Below are positions 1 through 10,400 of a DNA stretch of 64,000 bases, one piece after another; the first letter of the stretch is position 1, and each line of letters starts with the position of its first letter. The notes under the pieces are model-generated. The model saw nothing but the letters and a program-made list of their open reading frames with translations, made no database searches and had not been told where the DNA came from. The translations under genes and the position numbers were made by a program. This DNA is from JAAXKN01 sp036261625 (GTDB lineage Bacteria > Bacteroidota > Ignavibacteria > Ignavibacteriales > SURF-24). The stretch covers positions 1 to 64,000 of the forward strand of contig DATAKL010000007.1 in assembly GCA_036261625.1 (NCBI GenBank), written 5' to 3'.

Positions 1-1
1 G

Positions 2-2977
2 GGAGAGTCTAAGAAAATGCAGGAAGTGCCGAGCATGAGCCAGAATCCCGACTTTGTACAGACCACCACAAAGGCTTATGCTTCCTGGGAAGAGGACAAG
101 TACAAGCTCATGAACAGCGGCAGGCTTTACGTGGGCGACGAGTACACTGAGGCGAGCAGCAACAGCAGCAGGACATATGTGACGAGTCTGGCGGGAGTTG
201 TTGCGGGAAGCACAATCAACTACCGCTTTAACTTTGTAAACCGCTCCGAGTACAGCGCCGTAGTAAGCCTTCAGGAGAATTCAACTCCGATCCTCAGTGC
301 ATACATTTCAGGCGTGGGGGTGGGACTTCTGGATGACCCGCAGGCTAACTATGCAATTTCACAGGTATATACTGCAGCATACAGATCCGCTCTTTCCAAT
401 GAAAGCAGTCTCCTGAAGTTTACATATAAGCCTAATCCGGGAAGCCAGTCGACAGGATATCTGAACTATTTTGAAATTTATTACGATAAGCAGCTGAAAG
501 CCTATAATGATGCCCTGGAGTTTTATTCTCAGGATACGACAGGCGTAGATGAGTTCCGCTTAAACGGCTTCAGCAATAGCGACATAAAAGTTTTCGATAT
601 AACGGACTATGCCAACCTGAAACTGGTTGATGCTCCTGTAAGCGGTGGCGACTGCACATTCCGTGCGCAGACTGCAAAGGGCTACATGTCAAAGTACATA
701 GCCGTAGGCCCCCAGGCATACATGACCCCGGGTAAACTTACAGAAATGGGCAATTCGAACGTCCATGCAACTCCTGAGGCAAAGTTTATAATTATTACCC
801 ATAAGAACTTCATGGATGATGCCCTCCGCCTTAAAGCATTTAAGGAATCTCAGGCAAAGTTTAAGATCTCGACCAGTGTAGTCGACGTGGATCAGATCTT
901 CAACGAGTTCTCAAACGGAATGAAGGATGTAAGCGCCATACGTAACTTCATACGTTATGCATACGACAACTGGTCAGTTAAACCTGAATATGTGCTCCTT
1001 TTGGGCGACGGCGACTACGATTACAAGGATGTTGAGAAGGTTGGGAAGAACTTCGTAATTCCTTATGAATCATACGAATCCTTTAACTACATTAATTCAT
1101 ATGTTTCCGATGACTTCTATGTTACAGTCTCGGGCAATGACGACGTGCTGGACCTTGCCATCGGGCGCATCAATGCCGAAACGCCTGCTGATTCAAAGGC
1201 AGCCGTAGACAAGATCATTAAATATGAAACTCAGTCGGATCTGGGGCTCTGGAGAAACCTGATTACAATGGTTGCAGATGACTCCTACACCAGCGACGGC
1301 CTCGAGGCAGCAGAGCATGCAATTCAGTCTGAAACGGTTTCAACGCGCTATATCCCCCAGAGCTTCGATCAGTATAAGATCTATGAGGAGTTTTACCCCA
1401 CGGTTGCAACAGGAACAGGACGGAGGAAGCCTGCAGTAAACCAGGCCATTATTAAAGCTGTCAATGACGGAACCCTTATATTAAACTGGATAGGTCACGG
1501 AAACCCCGACGTATGGGCACATGAGTACGTCTTTGAAAAAGGTGTTACTATTCCGCAGCTCGTAAACGACAAGTATTTCTTCCTCGTAGCCGCCACATGC
1601 GACTTCGGGCGCTACGACGAGCCGTCATCACAAAGCTCAACCGAGCTCATGCTCTTAAAGCCCGACGGGGGCTCAATCGGATCTTTTACAGCTGCAAGAA
1701 CGGTTTATTCAGGCGATAACTTTGAACTTGCAAAGGCTTTCTATTCGAATCTTTTTAAGACCGATTCAACAGGATACGTTCAGCCTGTTGGAAAAAGCTA
1801 TTTTGCAACCAAGGTAAACAAGAATTCCATTAACGATCTGAAGTTCCACTTGTTCGGTGATCCTACGATCCGCCTTCTTGTACCTGTTCAGACGGCAAGC
1901 GTCGATTCGGTTAACCATAAGACGCCTTCAATGAACGTGCAGATCAAGGCTCTTTCAAAAACAAAAATTGAAGGATCGGTCAAACGCTCCGACGGCTCCC
2001 TTGATAACAGCTTTAACGGAGAGGGGATAATTTCTGTCTACGACTCGCAGAGAATGATAAAGATGAAAGAGTACAACGACTATCCTGCAACATATCAGGG
2101 AGGGCTCCTCTTCAGAGGAATGGTATCGGTTTCCAATGGGAAATTCACAACCGACTTCCAGGTCCCGAAGGATATCTCATACGAGAACAAGAACGGAAAG
2201 ATTGTGGCTTATCTTTACACCGGCACTCAGGATAATGCATCGGCCTCCAGCCAGTATAACGTTGTCGGCTACACAAATAATATTATTGTGGGTGGCACGG
2301 ATTCAAGTGCCGTAAACGACAAGAAGGGGCCCGAAATCGATATAACTTTTGATGATGCCAAAAGCGCCAGTTCTTATCTCATAAATCCGAACTCTACAAT
2401 GAGTGTTAAGCTCAAGGACGATTCGGGTCTGAACACAACCGGTACAGGCATAGGGCACAAGATTACCGGTATTCTTAACGACAACGAGGCCCAGCCGGTT
2501 GATCTTTCAAATTACTTTGTCGGCGACATGAATGCCGGGGGAAAATCGGGAACTATTAAGTATAAATTTAATGGTCTTGAAAGTGGGGACTATAAAGTAC
2601 AGGTTAGGGCATGGGATATATTTAATAATTCTTCTGAATCGGAAGAGCATTTCACGGTTGTAGGCGGAAGTGATCTCGTAGTGCGTGACCTGATGAATTA
2701 TCCTAATCCCTTTAGCTCCAACACTACTTTTACTTTCCAGCGGAATATGAGTAACCCTGTAGACGTGAAAATTAAAGTTTATACTGTTGCCGGAAGAATG
2801 ATCAGGGAAATTGAATCTTTGGGCATTACCGATAAATTTGTAAAAATCGACTGGGACGGACGCGATCAGGACGGAAACTTTTTAGCTAATGGCGTATATT
2901 TGTATAAGGTAATTATTAAGAGTGCCGGGGGCGACAGCAAACAGGAAGTGCTGGGCAAGCTTGCCGTTATAAGATGA
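2..2977 (+). CDS. porU: PorU-like C25 (gingipain-family) protease of the T9SS, 5' end outside window
   Basis: The reading frame is open to the window edge, so the N-terminus (signal peptide and part of the prodomain) is missing; the first ATG is at 17. Numbered from that ATG, a C25-type catalytic dyad is visible: His494 in the motif IGHGNPDVWAHE and Cys528 in AATCDFGRYDEP. The C-terminus carries a FlgD/sorting-type domain (NYPNPFSSNTTF ... WDGRDQDGNFLANGVYLYK). In the known family, PorU is the surface sortase that removes C-terminal signals from T9SS cargo and attaches them to lipopolysaccharide, working with PorV. A porV-like gene follows immediately, which favours PorU over a secreted gingipain cargo. 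At least 986 residues are present, close to the family size. Confidence 0.85.
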   Translation, partial: GESKKMQEVPSMSQNPDFVQTTTKAYASWEEDKYKLMNSGRLYVGDEYTEASSNSSRTYVTSLAGVVAGSTINYRFNFVNRSEYSAVVSLQENSTPILSAYISGVGVGLLDDPQANYAISQVYTAAYRSALSNESSLLKFTYKPNPGSQSTGYLNYFEIYYDKQLKAYNDALEFYSQDTTGVDEFRLNGFSNSDIKVFDITDYANLKLVDAPVSGGDCTFRAQTAKGYMSKYIAVGPQAYMTPGKLTEMGNSNVHATPEAKFIIITHKNFMDDALRLKAFKESQAKFKISTSVVDVDQIFNEFSNGMKDVSAIRNFIRYAYDNWSVKPEYVLLLGDGDYDYKDVEKVGKNFVIPYESYESFNYINSYVSDDFYVTVSGNDDVLDLAIGRINAETPADSKAAVDKIIKYETQSDLGLWRNLITMVADDSYTSDGLEAAEHAIQSETVSTRYIPQSFDQYKIYEEFYPTVATGTGRRKPAVNQAIIKAVNDGTLILNWIGHGNPDVWAHEYVFEKGVTIPQLVNDKYFFLVAATCDFGRYDEPSSQSSTELMLLKPDGGSIGSFTAARTVYSGDNFELAKAFYSNLFKTDSTGYVQPVGKSYFATKVNKNSINDLKFHLFGDPTIRLLVPVQTASVDSVNHKTPSMNVQIKALSKTKIEGSVKRSDGSLDNSFNGEGIISVYDSQRMIKMKEYNDYPATYQGGLLFRGMVSVSNGKFTTDFQVPKDISYENKNGKIVAYLYTGTQDNASASSQYNVVGYTNNIIVGGTDSSAVNDKKGPEIDITFDDAKSASSYLINPNSTMSVKLKDDSGLNTTGTGIGHKITGILNDNEAQPVDLSNYFVGDMNAGGKSGTIKYKFNGLESGDYKVQVRAWDIFNNSSESEEHFTVVGGSDLVVRDLMNYPNPFSSNTTFTFQRNMSNPVDVKIKVYTVAGRMIREIESLGITDKFVKIDWDGRDQDGNFLANGVYLYKVIIKSAGGDSKQEVLGKLAVIR

Positions 2978-3066
2978 CAACAACTCATTTTAATCTGAGT
3001 ATCTATAAACAAACAATAAAGAACATGAACAAAGAAAATAATATAACTTATTTGCTGGAGGAAAAG

Positions 3067-4245
3067 ATGAAAGTTTTATCAAAGCTTATACTGCTCTTGG
3101 CAGTGTTTATGGGCGTCAGCAGGGTGTCCTATGCTCAGGGCGGTGAATCTGCTGTCCCGTTCCTTTTGCTTGCTCCCGATTCAAGAGCCGGCGGTATAGG
3201 CGAATCAGGCGCCGGTCTTGCCGACAACTCAGCTGCAATATTCTGGAACCCGGCAGGCATCGCTTTCCAGAGCGGTACCGAACTGAGCATTACACACAGC
3301 AACTGGCTGCCTCAGTTTAAGCTCGACCTTTTCTATGATTACCTGACCTTCCGTCAGTATATCCCTGAAATCGACGGCAGCATTACCTCCAGTATTACTT
3401 ATATGAACTTCGGCGAGTTCATACAGACTGGCGAAACAGATCCTACTGAACTGGGAAGATTCCATTCCTTCGACGCAGCCCTTACGGTCGGCTATGCTAC
3501 AAAACTTTCACCCGACTGGGGACTTGGCCTGAACTTCAGGCTTATCCATAGCCGCCTTTCAGGTAAAATCCAGGTGGGTGAACAGCTCGGCGAAGGCAGC
3601 GCTACAACCGTCAGCTTTGACCTGGGTGCCATGTGGAGACCTACGCATCTCTATATTCCTTTTACAGACGAGGATCTGGGCAACAGATTCTCAATCGGCG
3701 CTAACTTAAGCAATATTGGCCCCAAGATCTATTACATCAATAAGGCTCAGGCCGACCCGATCCCGACCAACTTCCGTCTGGGCTTTGCATACAAGATACT
3801 CGACGATGATTTTAATTCGCTTACTTATACACTCGACTTCAGCAAGCTGCTCGTTGGCAAGCTTAAGATGAAGGACGGCCAGGAAGTAAGGGACGACTTC
3901 TATAAGGCAATCTTTACCTCATGGGGCGACCAGCCCTTGAAGGAAGAATTAAAGGACGTCGTTACCTCCATGGGTCTCGAGTACGTATACGGACAGCCGG
4001 GAGATTATCAGTTTGCTGTAAGAAGCGGCTACTTCTATGAAGACCCCAGCTACGGCAACAGAAAATTCCTTACACTGGGCGCCGGAATCCGTTATGATAT
4101 GTACGGATTTGATTTCAGCTACATTACCACTTCAGTCTTTAAGGGCGGCGAAAATCATCCGCTTTCAGACACTTTAAGATTTACTCTTTTAATCGGCTGG
4201 GGCCAGGCTCCTGCACAAACTAAAGGTTTACCCCGCGGGATTTAA
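3067..4245 (+). CDS. porV: PorV-like T9SS outer-membrane protein
   Basis: A 392-residue outer-membrane beta-barrel protein with an N-terminal signal peptide (MKVLSKLILLLAVFMG..., cleavage near SYAQGG). The mature start, PFLLLAPDSRAGGIGESG followed by NSAAIFWNPAGIAF, is the classic start of PorV/PorQ proteins, which bind cargo sorting signals and pass them to PorU. The frame is open from 2974, but the ATG at 3067 is preferred: GGAGGA lies about 5 nt upstream and the signal peptide begins there. It follows porU by about 90 nt and the next gene starts 4 nt after its stop, so the three are probably one operon. Confidence 0.88.
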   Translation: MKVLSKLILLLAVFMGVSRVSYAQGGESAVPFLLLAPDSRAGGIGESGAGLADNSAAIFWNPAGIAFQSGTELSITHSNWLPQFKLDLFYDYLTFRQYIPEIDGSITSSITYMNFGEFIQTGETDPTELGRFHSFDAALTVGYATKLSPDWGLGLNFRLIHSRLSGKIQVGEQLGEGSATTVSFDLGAMWRPTHLYIPFTDEDLGNRFSIGANLSNIGPKIYYINKAQADPIPTNFRLGFAYKILDDDFNSLTYTLDFSKLLVGKLKMKDGQEVRDDFYKAIFTSWGDQPLKEELKDVVTSMGLEYVYGQPGDYQFAVRSGYFYEDPSYGNRKFLTLGAGIRYDMYGFDFSYITTSVFKGGENHPLSDTLRFTLLIGWGQAPAQTKGLPRGI

Positions 4246-4249
4246 CTAA

Positions 4250-7200
4250 ATGCACAAAAACATATTCCTATTTCTGTTGTCATTTTTATGTTTGGGCAGT
4301 TTATCTGCCCAAACATATAATTTGAAGGCTCAAATGTACCCTGACACACAATCCGGAACTTTAAGTGCTCCGGACTCAATCAGGGTTCTTGCCGTTTTGG
4401 TGGATTTCCAGGAGGAAAAACCTGACGACCAGGCAACCGTCGGTAACGGCAAATTCGGCAGTCTCTATACAAAGCCATACGGCAATACGATCATTGATCC
4501 CTTGCCGCACGACGGGAACTATTTCACGCTCCACATGAAATTTGCCCGGAACTACTTTAGTAACGTCTCCCGGGGCAAACTTAACGTGAGCTATACGGTT
4601 CTGCCTAATGTCATTACGGTCTCAAAGAAAATGCGCGACTATTCTCCTGGAATAAATTCACAGGATATGTCACTCTTAGGCACTCTTGCCAAAGAGGTAT
4701 GGCCGCTTGCAAAGGCTCAGAACCCCGGGGTTGATTTTTCTTCCTACGACGCTTTCATCATCTTCCACGCCGGCGTGGGACGCGATGTTACAATACCGGG
4801 AAGCTTTGGAAATGAACGCGACCTTCCTTCTGTTTACCTGAGCGATAATATGTTCAGGAATAAAATCGGAGGAGACCTCTCAGGACTCCCGCTGAACAGG
4901 GAAGGGAAATATAATACAATGATTATCCCGGAGACCGAAAGCCGCGAAATCAAGGATGTTACAGGAGCCATACAGCTTCTTCAGATTTCAATTAACGGTC
5001 TTATAGTCTCCAGTATCGGAAGCCACTTGGGGCTGCCTGACCTCTTTGATACAAAAACGGGACTCAGTGCAATCGGGCGCTTCGGGCTCATGGACGGGCA
5101 GGCGATCTTTACCTACAGCGGGCTTTTTCCGCCGGAGCCTTCACCGTGGGAAAAAATGCGCCTGGGATGGATTTCTCCCGTAACGGCTAGCCTCAATGGC
5201 GGGAAGATAAGCCTGACTGCCTTAAAGGCCTCGGTTCAGGGCGATACCACGCTTCTTAAGGTGCCGATAAATTCAACGGAATATTATCTTGTCGAAAACA
5301 GGAGCCGCGATGCCTTGAAAAACGGCGCTGTTATAACCTATGTGGTAGGGCAGGACACCCTTAGGCGCACATTCCCCAAGGATACCACGGGCTTTTCATA
5401 CGACAGTGCCGACTCTTTAAGAGGTGTTGTCATTGCTGTTGATGAATATGACTGGGCAGTCCCGGGCAGCGGAATTGTAATCTGGCATATTGACGACAAT
5501 ATCATTAATGCAAAAATTGATTCAAATACAATAAACAACGATAAATTCCACCGCGGCGTTGACGTCGAGGAAGCTGACGGAGTGCAGGATATTGGAGAGA
5601 AGTTTACTACCATTTTCGGCGATCAGGTAATCGGCGAGGGAACAGAATTTGATCTATGGTATAAATCAAACTCAGCTCCCTTGTATAAAAACCGCTTCTC
5701 CTTCGACACGCAGCCGCCTGCAAGAACCAGCAAAGGGGCAAACAGCCTGGTAACTATGGAAGACTTTTCCGACATCGCCAATAAGATGACCTTTAACCTT
5801 TCATTCGGAGATACGGTAATAAAGCCTCTTGTTTATTCAAAGCTGCCTATTGGCGGAAGTGTTCACTCACTTAACGCCTCAGGTACCGGATTCTACGCCC
5901 TTGAAGGCAAGACTTTATTAAAAATAGAAAACAGCGGGGTTATTTCCGATTCCGTTCCTTCATTTTCTTCTTTCAAACCTGCTGTTTTGAATATTAAAAG
6001 TATGGATTACGTTGCCGGCGCAGTTGGAAACGTGCTCAAAGTTTATATGAACAACGGAACCTCAAAAGCCGTCTCAGAGCAGACTCTCTCAGAAAACATA
6101 ACTGCCGGTCCCATATTTGTCACCAGCGGAACGGGACAGAACCTCGCTGCAGTGGGTACGGAAAAGGGGAAAGTGGCTTTTTATGCCCTGGGAACAATTA
6201 CTTCGCCCGCGCTTACTCTTGTAAAGGAAGATAAACTTCCTCAAACGGATCTCGAAGTAATGGATCTTGCAAGTGATGGGACCAGCTATTCTGCTTTCTA
6301 TGAGGTATCACCGGGTTCATACGGCCTTGTTGATCCGGCAGGAAAAGAGTATTCGTTTTCTTCTCCTGTCCTTAAGACCGCCCTTACAAAGGATAAAAAG
6401 GGCAATTATGTTACTGTGCTCCTTACCATGAATAATGTGATTTCTGTAGCTTCAAACGGTGAGATCTTAAAAGAGATTAATCTTACAAAAATGGGGGATT
6501 CAAGCTTTACATACTTTTCTCTGGGAGATCTGAAACAAAACGGCGAGAACTACATAATTGTTTCAGGAAGGCGTATTGAAGCCTTGAGCTTAACCGGCGC
6601 ACAGGCAGACAACTTCCCCTTTGAGGACCCGCAGGGCGGAGGCTTTTTTGGAACACCGCTCGTGTTCTATAATAATGAACTCGGTGCAACAGAAATTGTA
6701 GCCCAAACGGGTGACGGCCGTATATTTGCAATCAACGGAACAACAGGTAAGACTGTAAAAGGCTTCCCGGTTTCTACAGGAGAACCAGCCCTGGCAAGTC
6801 CGGTGCTTTTTAATCAGGACAATACAGGCAAAACATCCTTATCGCTTGTAACAATGAAGAATACGTTTTATACCTATAATATTACTTCACAGGCCGGGGA
6901 TCTTTACTGGGCTTCGGAGAACGGAACACCCGAGGGCACCTCATTTGTCCCGCAGGCTAAGTATACAAATGTCCAGACTGCCTTTATGCCGAAGGAAAGA
7001 GCCTATAACTGGCCGAACCCGGTATACGGAACAGAAACCAATATCAGGTACTTTGTTTCTGAGGATTCAAAGATCGATATCAGAATATTTGACCTGGCTG
7101 GCGACCTGGTGGCCCATCTGACAGACAACGCCCGTGGGGGACTGGATAACGAGACCGTTTGGAACGTTTCCGGAGTGCAGAGCGGCGTTTACTTTGCAAG

Positions 7201-7267
7201 AATAGAGGCAACGGGCACAAGCGGAAAGAGCGAGAATAATACAATTAAAATTGCAATAATAAAGTAA
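4250..7267 (+). CDS. T9SS-exported M6-like metalloprotease homologue lacking the zinc motif
   Basis: A 1005-residue exported protein with a signal peptide (MHKNIFLFLLSFLCLGSLSAQ). Residues about 45-310 match the M6 (immune inhibitor A-like) peptidase layout: VLVDFQ, FHAGVGRD, a xxLGLPDLFD segment, FGLMDG and SPWEKMRLGW. The usual zinc motif HExGH, directly before LGLPDL, is replaced by Ser254-Ser255-Ile-Gly-Ser258, so both zinc histidines and the catalytic glutamate are gone. Residues about 560-900 look like repeated beta-propeller strands. The C-terminus (NWPNPVYGTETNIRY ... SGVYFARIEA) is a T9SS sorting domain. It starts 4 nt after porV. A structural or binding role is more likely than proteolysis. 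Confidence 0.8.
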   Translation: MHKNIFLFLLSFLCLGSLSAQTYNLKAQMYPDTQSGTLSAPDSIRVLAVLVDFQEEKPDDQATVGNGKFGSLYTKPYGNTIIDPLPHDGNYFTLHMKFARNYFSNVSRGKLNVSYTVLPNVITVSKKMRDYSPGINSQDMSLLGTLAKEVWPLAKAQNPGVDFSSYDAFIIFHAGVGRDVTIPGSFGNERDLPSVYLSDNMFRNKIGGDLSGLPLNREGKYNTMIIPETESREIKDVTGAIQLLQISINGLIVSSIGSHLGLPDLFDTKTGLSAIGRFGLMDGQAIFTYSGLFPPEPSPWEKMRLGWISPVTASLNGGKISLTALKASVQGDTTLLKVPINSTEYYLVENRSRDALKNGAVITYVVGQDTLRRTFPKDTTGFSYDSADSLRGVVIAVDEYDWAVPGSGIVIWHIDDNIINAKIDSNTINNDKFHRGVDVEEADGVQDIGEKFTTIFGDQVIGEGTEFDLWYKSNSAPLYKNRFSFDTQPPARTSKGANSLVTMEDFSDIANKMTFNLSFGDTVIKPLVYSKLPIGGSVHSLNASGTGFYALEGKTLLKIENSGVISDSVPSFSSFKPAVLNIKSMDYVAGAVGNVLKVYMNNGTSKAVSEQTLSENITAGPIFVTSGTGQNLAAVGTEKGKVAFYALGTITSPALTLVKEDKLPQTDLEVMDLASDGTSYSAFYEVSPGSYGLVDPAGKEYSFSSPVLKTALTKDKKGNYVTVLLTMNNVISVASNGEILKEINLTKMGDSSFTYFSLGDLKQNGENYIIVSGRRIEALSLTGAQADNFPFEDPQGGGFFGTPLVFYNNELGATEIVAQTGDGRIFAINGTTGKTVKGFPVSTGEPALASPVLFNQDNTGKTSLSLVTMKNTFYTYNITSQAGDLYWASENGTPEGTSFVPQAKYTNVQTAFMPKERAYNWPNPVYGTETNIRYFVSEDSKIDIRIFDLAGDLVAHLTDNARGGLDNETVWNVSGVQSGVYFARIEATGTSGKSENNTIKIAIIK

Positions 7268-7347
7268 ACCCCGGAAAAAGAGAAAAATTATCCTGCTGTT
7301 TACCGCGGGCAAAAACCTTAAATTTGGCCGAAACTTAATTAGCCTTT

Positions 7348-7390
7348 TTACCTGCATGCGCTTTTCAGTCTGAAAAGCGCATGCAGGTAA
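7348..7390. repeat. perfect 21-bp inverted repeat between operon segments
   Basis: Two perfect 21-bp arms (7348-7368 and 7370-7390) flank a single T. The core of the left arm reads CCTGCATGCGCTTTTCAG. No T-run follows, so it is not a canonical intrinsic terminator. It could be an RNA-processing or partial termination hairpin between the M6-like gene and the next gene, or a solitary palindromic mobile repeat. No second copy was seen in this window. Confidence 0.75.
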
Positions 7391-7418
7391 TTCCTATTTT
7401 TAATTAGTCGTACTGAAG

Positions 7419-10400
7419 ATGAAAAAATTTATTGGATTACTTATAACCGGCATTATCTTCTTAAGCCGGGCCTCAATGGCCCAGTTTACGGAATTCCATC
7501 CCGAACTGAACTGGCTTACTCTTAAAGGAAAGCACGTTGAGGTCCATTATCACGAGGAAACTGAAAGGACTGCAAGGGCAATTCTTAAGATTGCAGACGA
7601 AGTCTGGGGCCCCATTACCTCCTTGTACCAGTATGAGCCCGAAACAGTTCATTTTGTGGTAAAGGATATAGACGATTATTCAAACGGTGCCACATATTTC
7701 TTCGATAATAAAATTGAGATCTGGTCTTCAGCACTCGACTTTGATTTAAGGGGCACTCATAACTGGCTGAGGAATGTTATCTCCCACGAGTTTACGCACA
7801 TGGTGCAGATCCAGTCGGCCATGAAGCTTACTCGCACACTTCCTGCTGTCTACCTGCAGTTTATGAACTATGAGGACAAGCGCAGGCCCGATATACTTTA
7901 CGGATTCCCGAACGTCGTTGCCTCTTATCCTTTGGCCACAATTAACGTCCCGGCCTGGTTTGCCGAAGGAACGGCTCAGTATATGAGAAGGGAATTTAAC
8001 TACGACAACTGGGACAGCCACCGCGATATGATCCTCCGCAGCTACGCCCTGGAAGGGGGCCTGATGACATGGAACCAGATGGGAGGCTTCAGCAAGACAA
8101 GCCTCGGTAATGAATCGGTTTATAATGCCGGCTTCGCACTTACGAGCTATATTGCGAAAAAGTACGGCGAGGATAAGTTAAGAAAGATCAGCCATGCACT
8201 GGGCAAAATGAAAAACTTTACCATTGACCAGGCATTCAAGGATGTTCTCGGGAAGTCAGGCGACGAGATCTATGACGAGTGGAAAGACTATATTACAAAA
8301 GACTACAGAAAAAGGTCTCAACAGGTTGAGGAGAATATAGTAAAGGGACGCGAAATTGGAACTGAAGGTTTCGGAAATTTCTATCCCGTGTTTTCTGAAG
8401 ACGGAACAAAGATAATATATCTTTCCAACAAGTCGAGCGATTATTTCAGCCCTTCAAACGTTTACCTCTACGACCTTAAGACAGGAAAAGAGGAAATGGT
8501 GACCTCCAACGTCAGATCCACCATAAGCTGGATTAAAGGACAGAATAAGATCGTTTACTCAAAGCTGAGCGAGGATAACCCGAACTGGGCTAATATACAC
8601 GACCTTTATGTTTATGACCTCAATGAAAAAGATGAAACAAGGCTTACAAAAGGCATGAGGGCTAATCAGCCCTTTGTTTCACACGACGGACAGAAAATAG
8701 TTTTTGTCTACCAGAAAGACGGCACCTCAAACCTGGGACTGGTGGACATTCAGGGCAAGGGATTTAAGAGGCTTACTTTCTTTGAAAACGGCGAGCAGGT
8801 CTTTAACCCCAGATTTTCAAACGACGACAGCCTCATTGTTTTCGACTGCGCAAATGCCAACGGACGCGATATTGCCTCGGTTAAGCCCGATGCCTCAGGT
8901 ATGGAATTCATACTTCAGACAAAAGCCGATGAACGCAGCCCTTCCTTCGGCCCCGACGGAAGACTCTACTACTCAAGCGATGAAAGCGGGATCTTCAACA
9001 TTTACGCCATGGACCTTAAGACAAAATCCGTTGAACAGCTGACCAACGTCCTGGGAGGCGCCTTTATGCCTGCTGTGGACCAGCAGGGGAACATAACCTA
9101 TGCGGGCTACACTTCAACTGGATATAAGATATTTTTCCTGGATGGCCGGGAACAGAAGAAAGTCAATCCTCTTAAAAGATATATCTCCGACGGCAATGCA
9201 CCATTAAGCGCCGATAAATCGAACGGGGATATTAATAGCTTCGGAATAAATAACCTCATCGATTACGATGACAATAAGCTGCCGGACACGAAGGCCGAGC
9301 CTTATAAGGGATCTTTTACAAAAGTTACTTTCTTCCCTGTAATCAGGTACGACAACTATTCTGCTTCAAATAACCCCATAGATAAGATTAAGCCCGGTGT
9401 CTATGTCACTTCAAGCGACATGCTCGACCGCTTCTCATTCTTCGGAGGAGCTTCAATTAACCGTCAGATGGAACGCGACCTTTTCCTGGAACTCAACTAC
9501 AGGAACAAACTCCCCTTGCTTTTTAATATGGGTATAAAGCCTGAACTCTCACTGCAGCTTTATAACGTAACAAGAGACGCCAGCGCGGACCTTCTAATTG
9601 ATGCAATAGACAATTATAAAATACCTGTTGACGTTACATACGATCTTTTTGAAGTCGACCTGGCGGCCAAGCACAGGATTTTTGCACGCGGCAACGACCT
9701 GGAATTCAGGTTTATTTACAGCACTTATACCTCTACGCTCGGTAGCTTCATCTATCCCGGTACAGAGAATACAGCAGAACCTATGCTCGTGCAGAAATCC
9801 AAAGATACTTACCTCATAGGGCGCAACTTCCAGGTAAAATACCATCACGAAATGCTCCTGCCTTATATAGACAGCGACATTAACCCGATCGGGCGTGAAA
9901 TTGACCTGCAGTACAACTATGAGATGAACGATTTCAACCCCAACGGCAATTATACCGTTGAGGACGGCATGCTTAAAGCCCGTTACGACCAATACAATTT
10001 TAACCGCCTGGAGCTTAACTGGAAAGAGCATATTCCTTTATGGAAGGGGCACACCCTCACGGCACAGTTCAGGGGAGCTACTATATTAAACCGAATGCCG
10101 GATACGACAGACTTTTTTGATTTCTACTTAGGCGGCCTGATCGGTATGAAGAGCTATCCTTTCTATGCCGTTAGCGGAAAACACCTGGGATGGCTCGACC
10201 TCACGTACCGCTTTCCTCTGTTTAAAAATATCGACTACAGGCTGGGTCCACTGTACCTTGACAAGATTTTTATGTCCATATTCGGCGACATCGGTAACGC
10301 CTGGGAGGAGAAGATGCCTTCAGTCTCAAATTTCAAGAAGGGTGCAGGCGCGGAACTCAGGATTAAAATGGACTCATTTTACATGTTCCCGACCAGTATT

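Noticed and set aside
2974..3066. Extra 31 codons at the start of the PorV-like gene
   Set aside because: The signal peptide and a strong GGAGGA ribosome site both place the start at 3067.
9594..10031. 145-codon open frame opposite the gluzincin-barrel gene
   Set aside because: Antisense to the beta-barrel region, with no promoter, ribosome site or family similarity.
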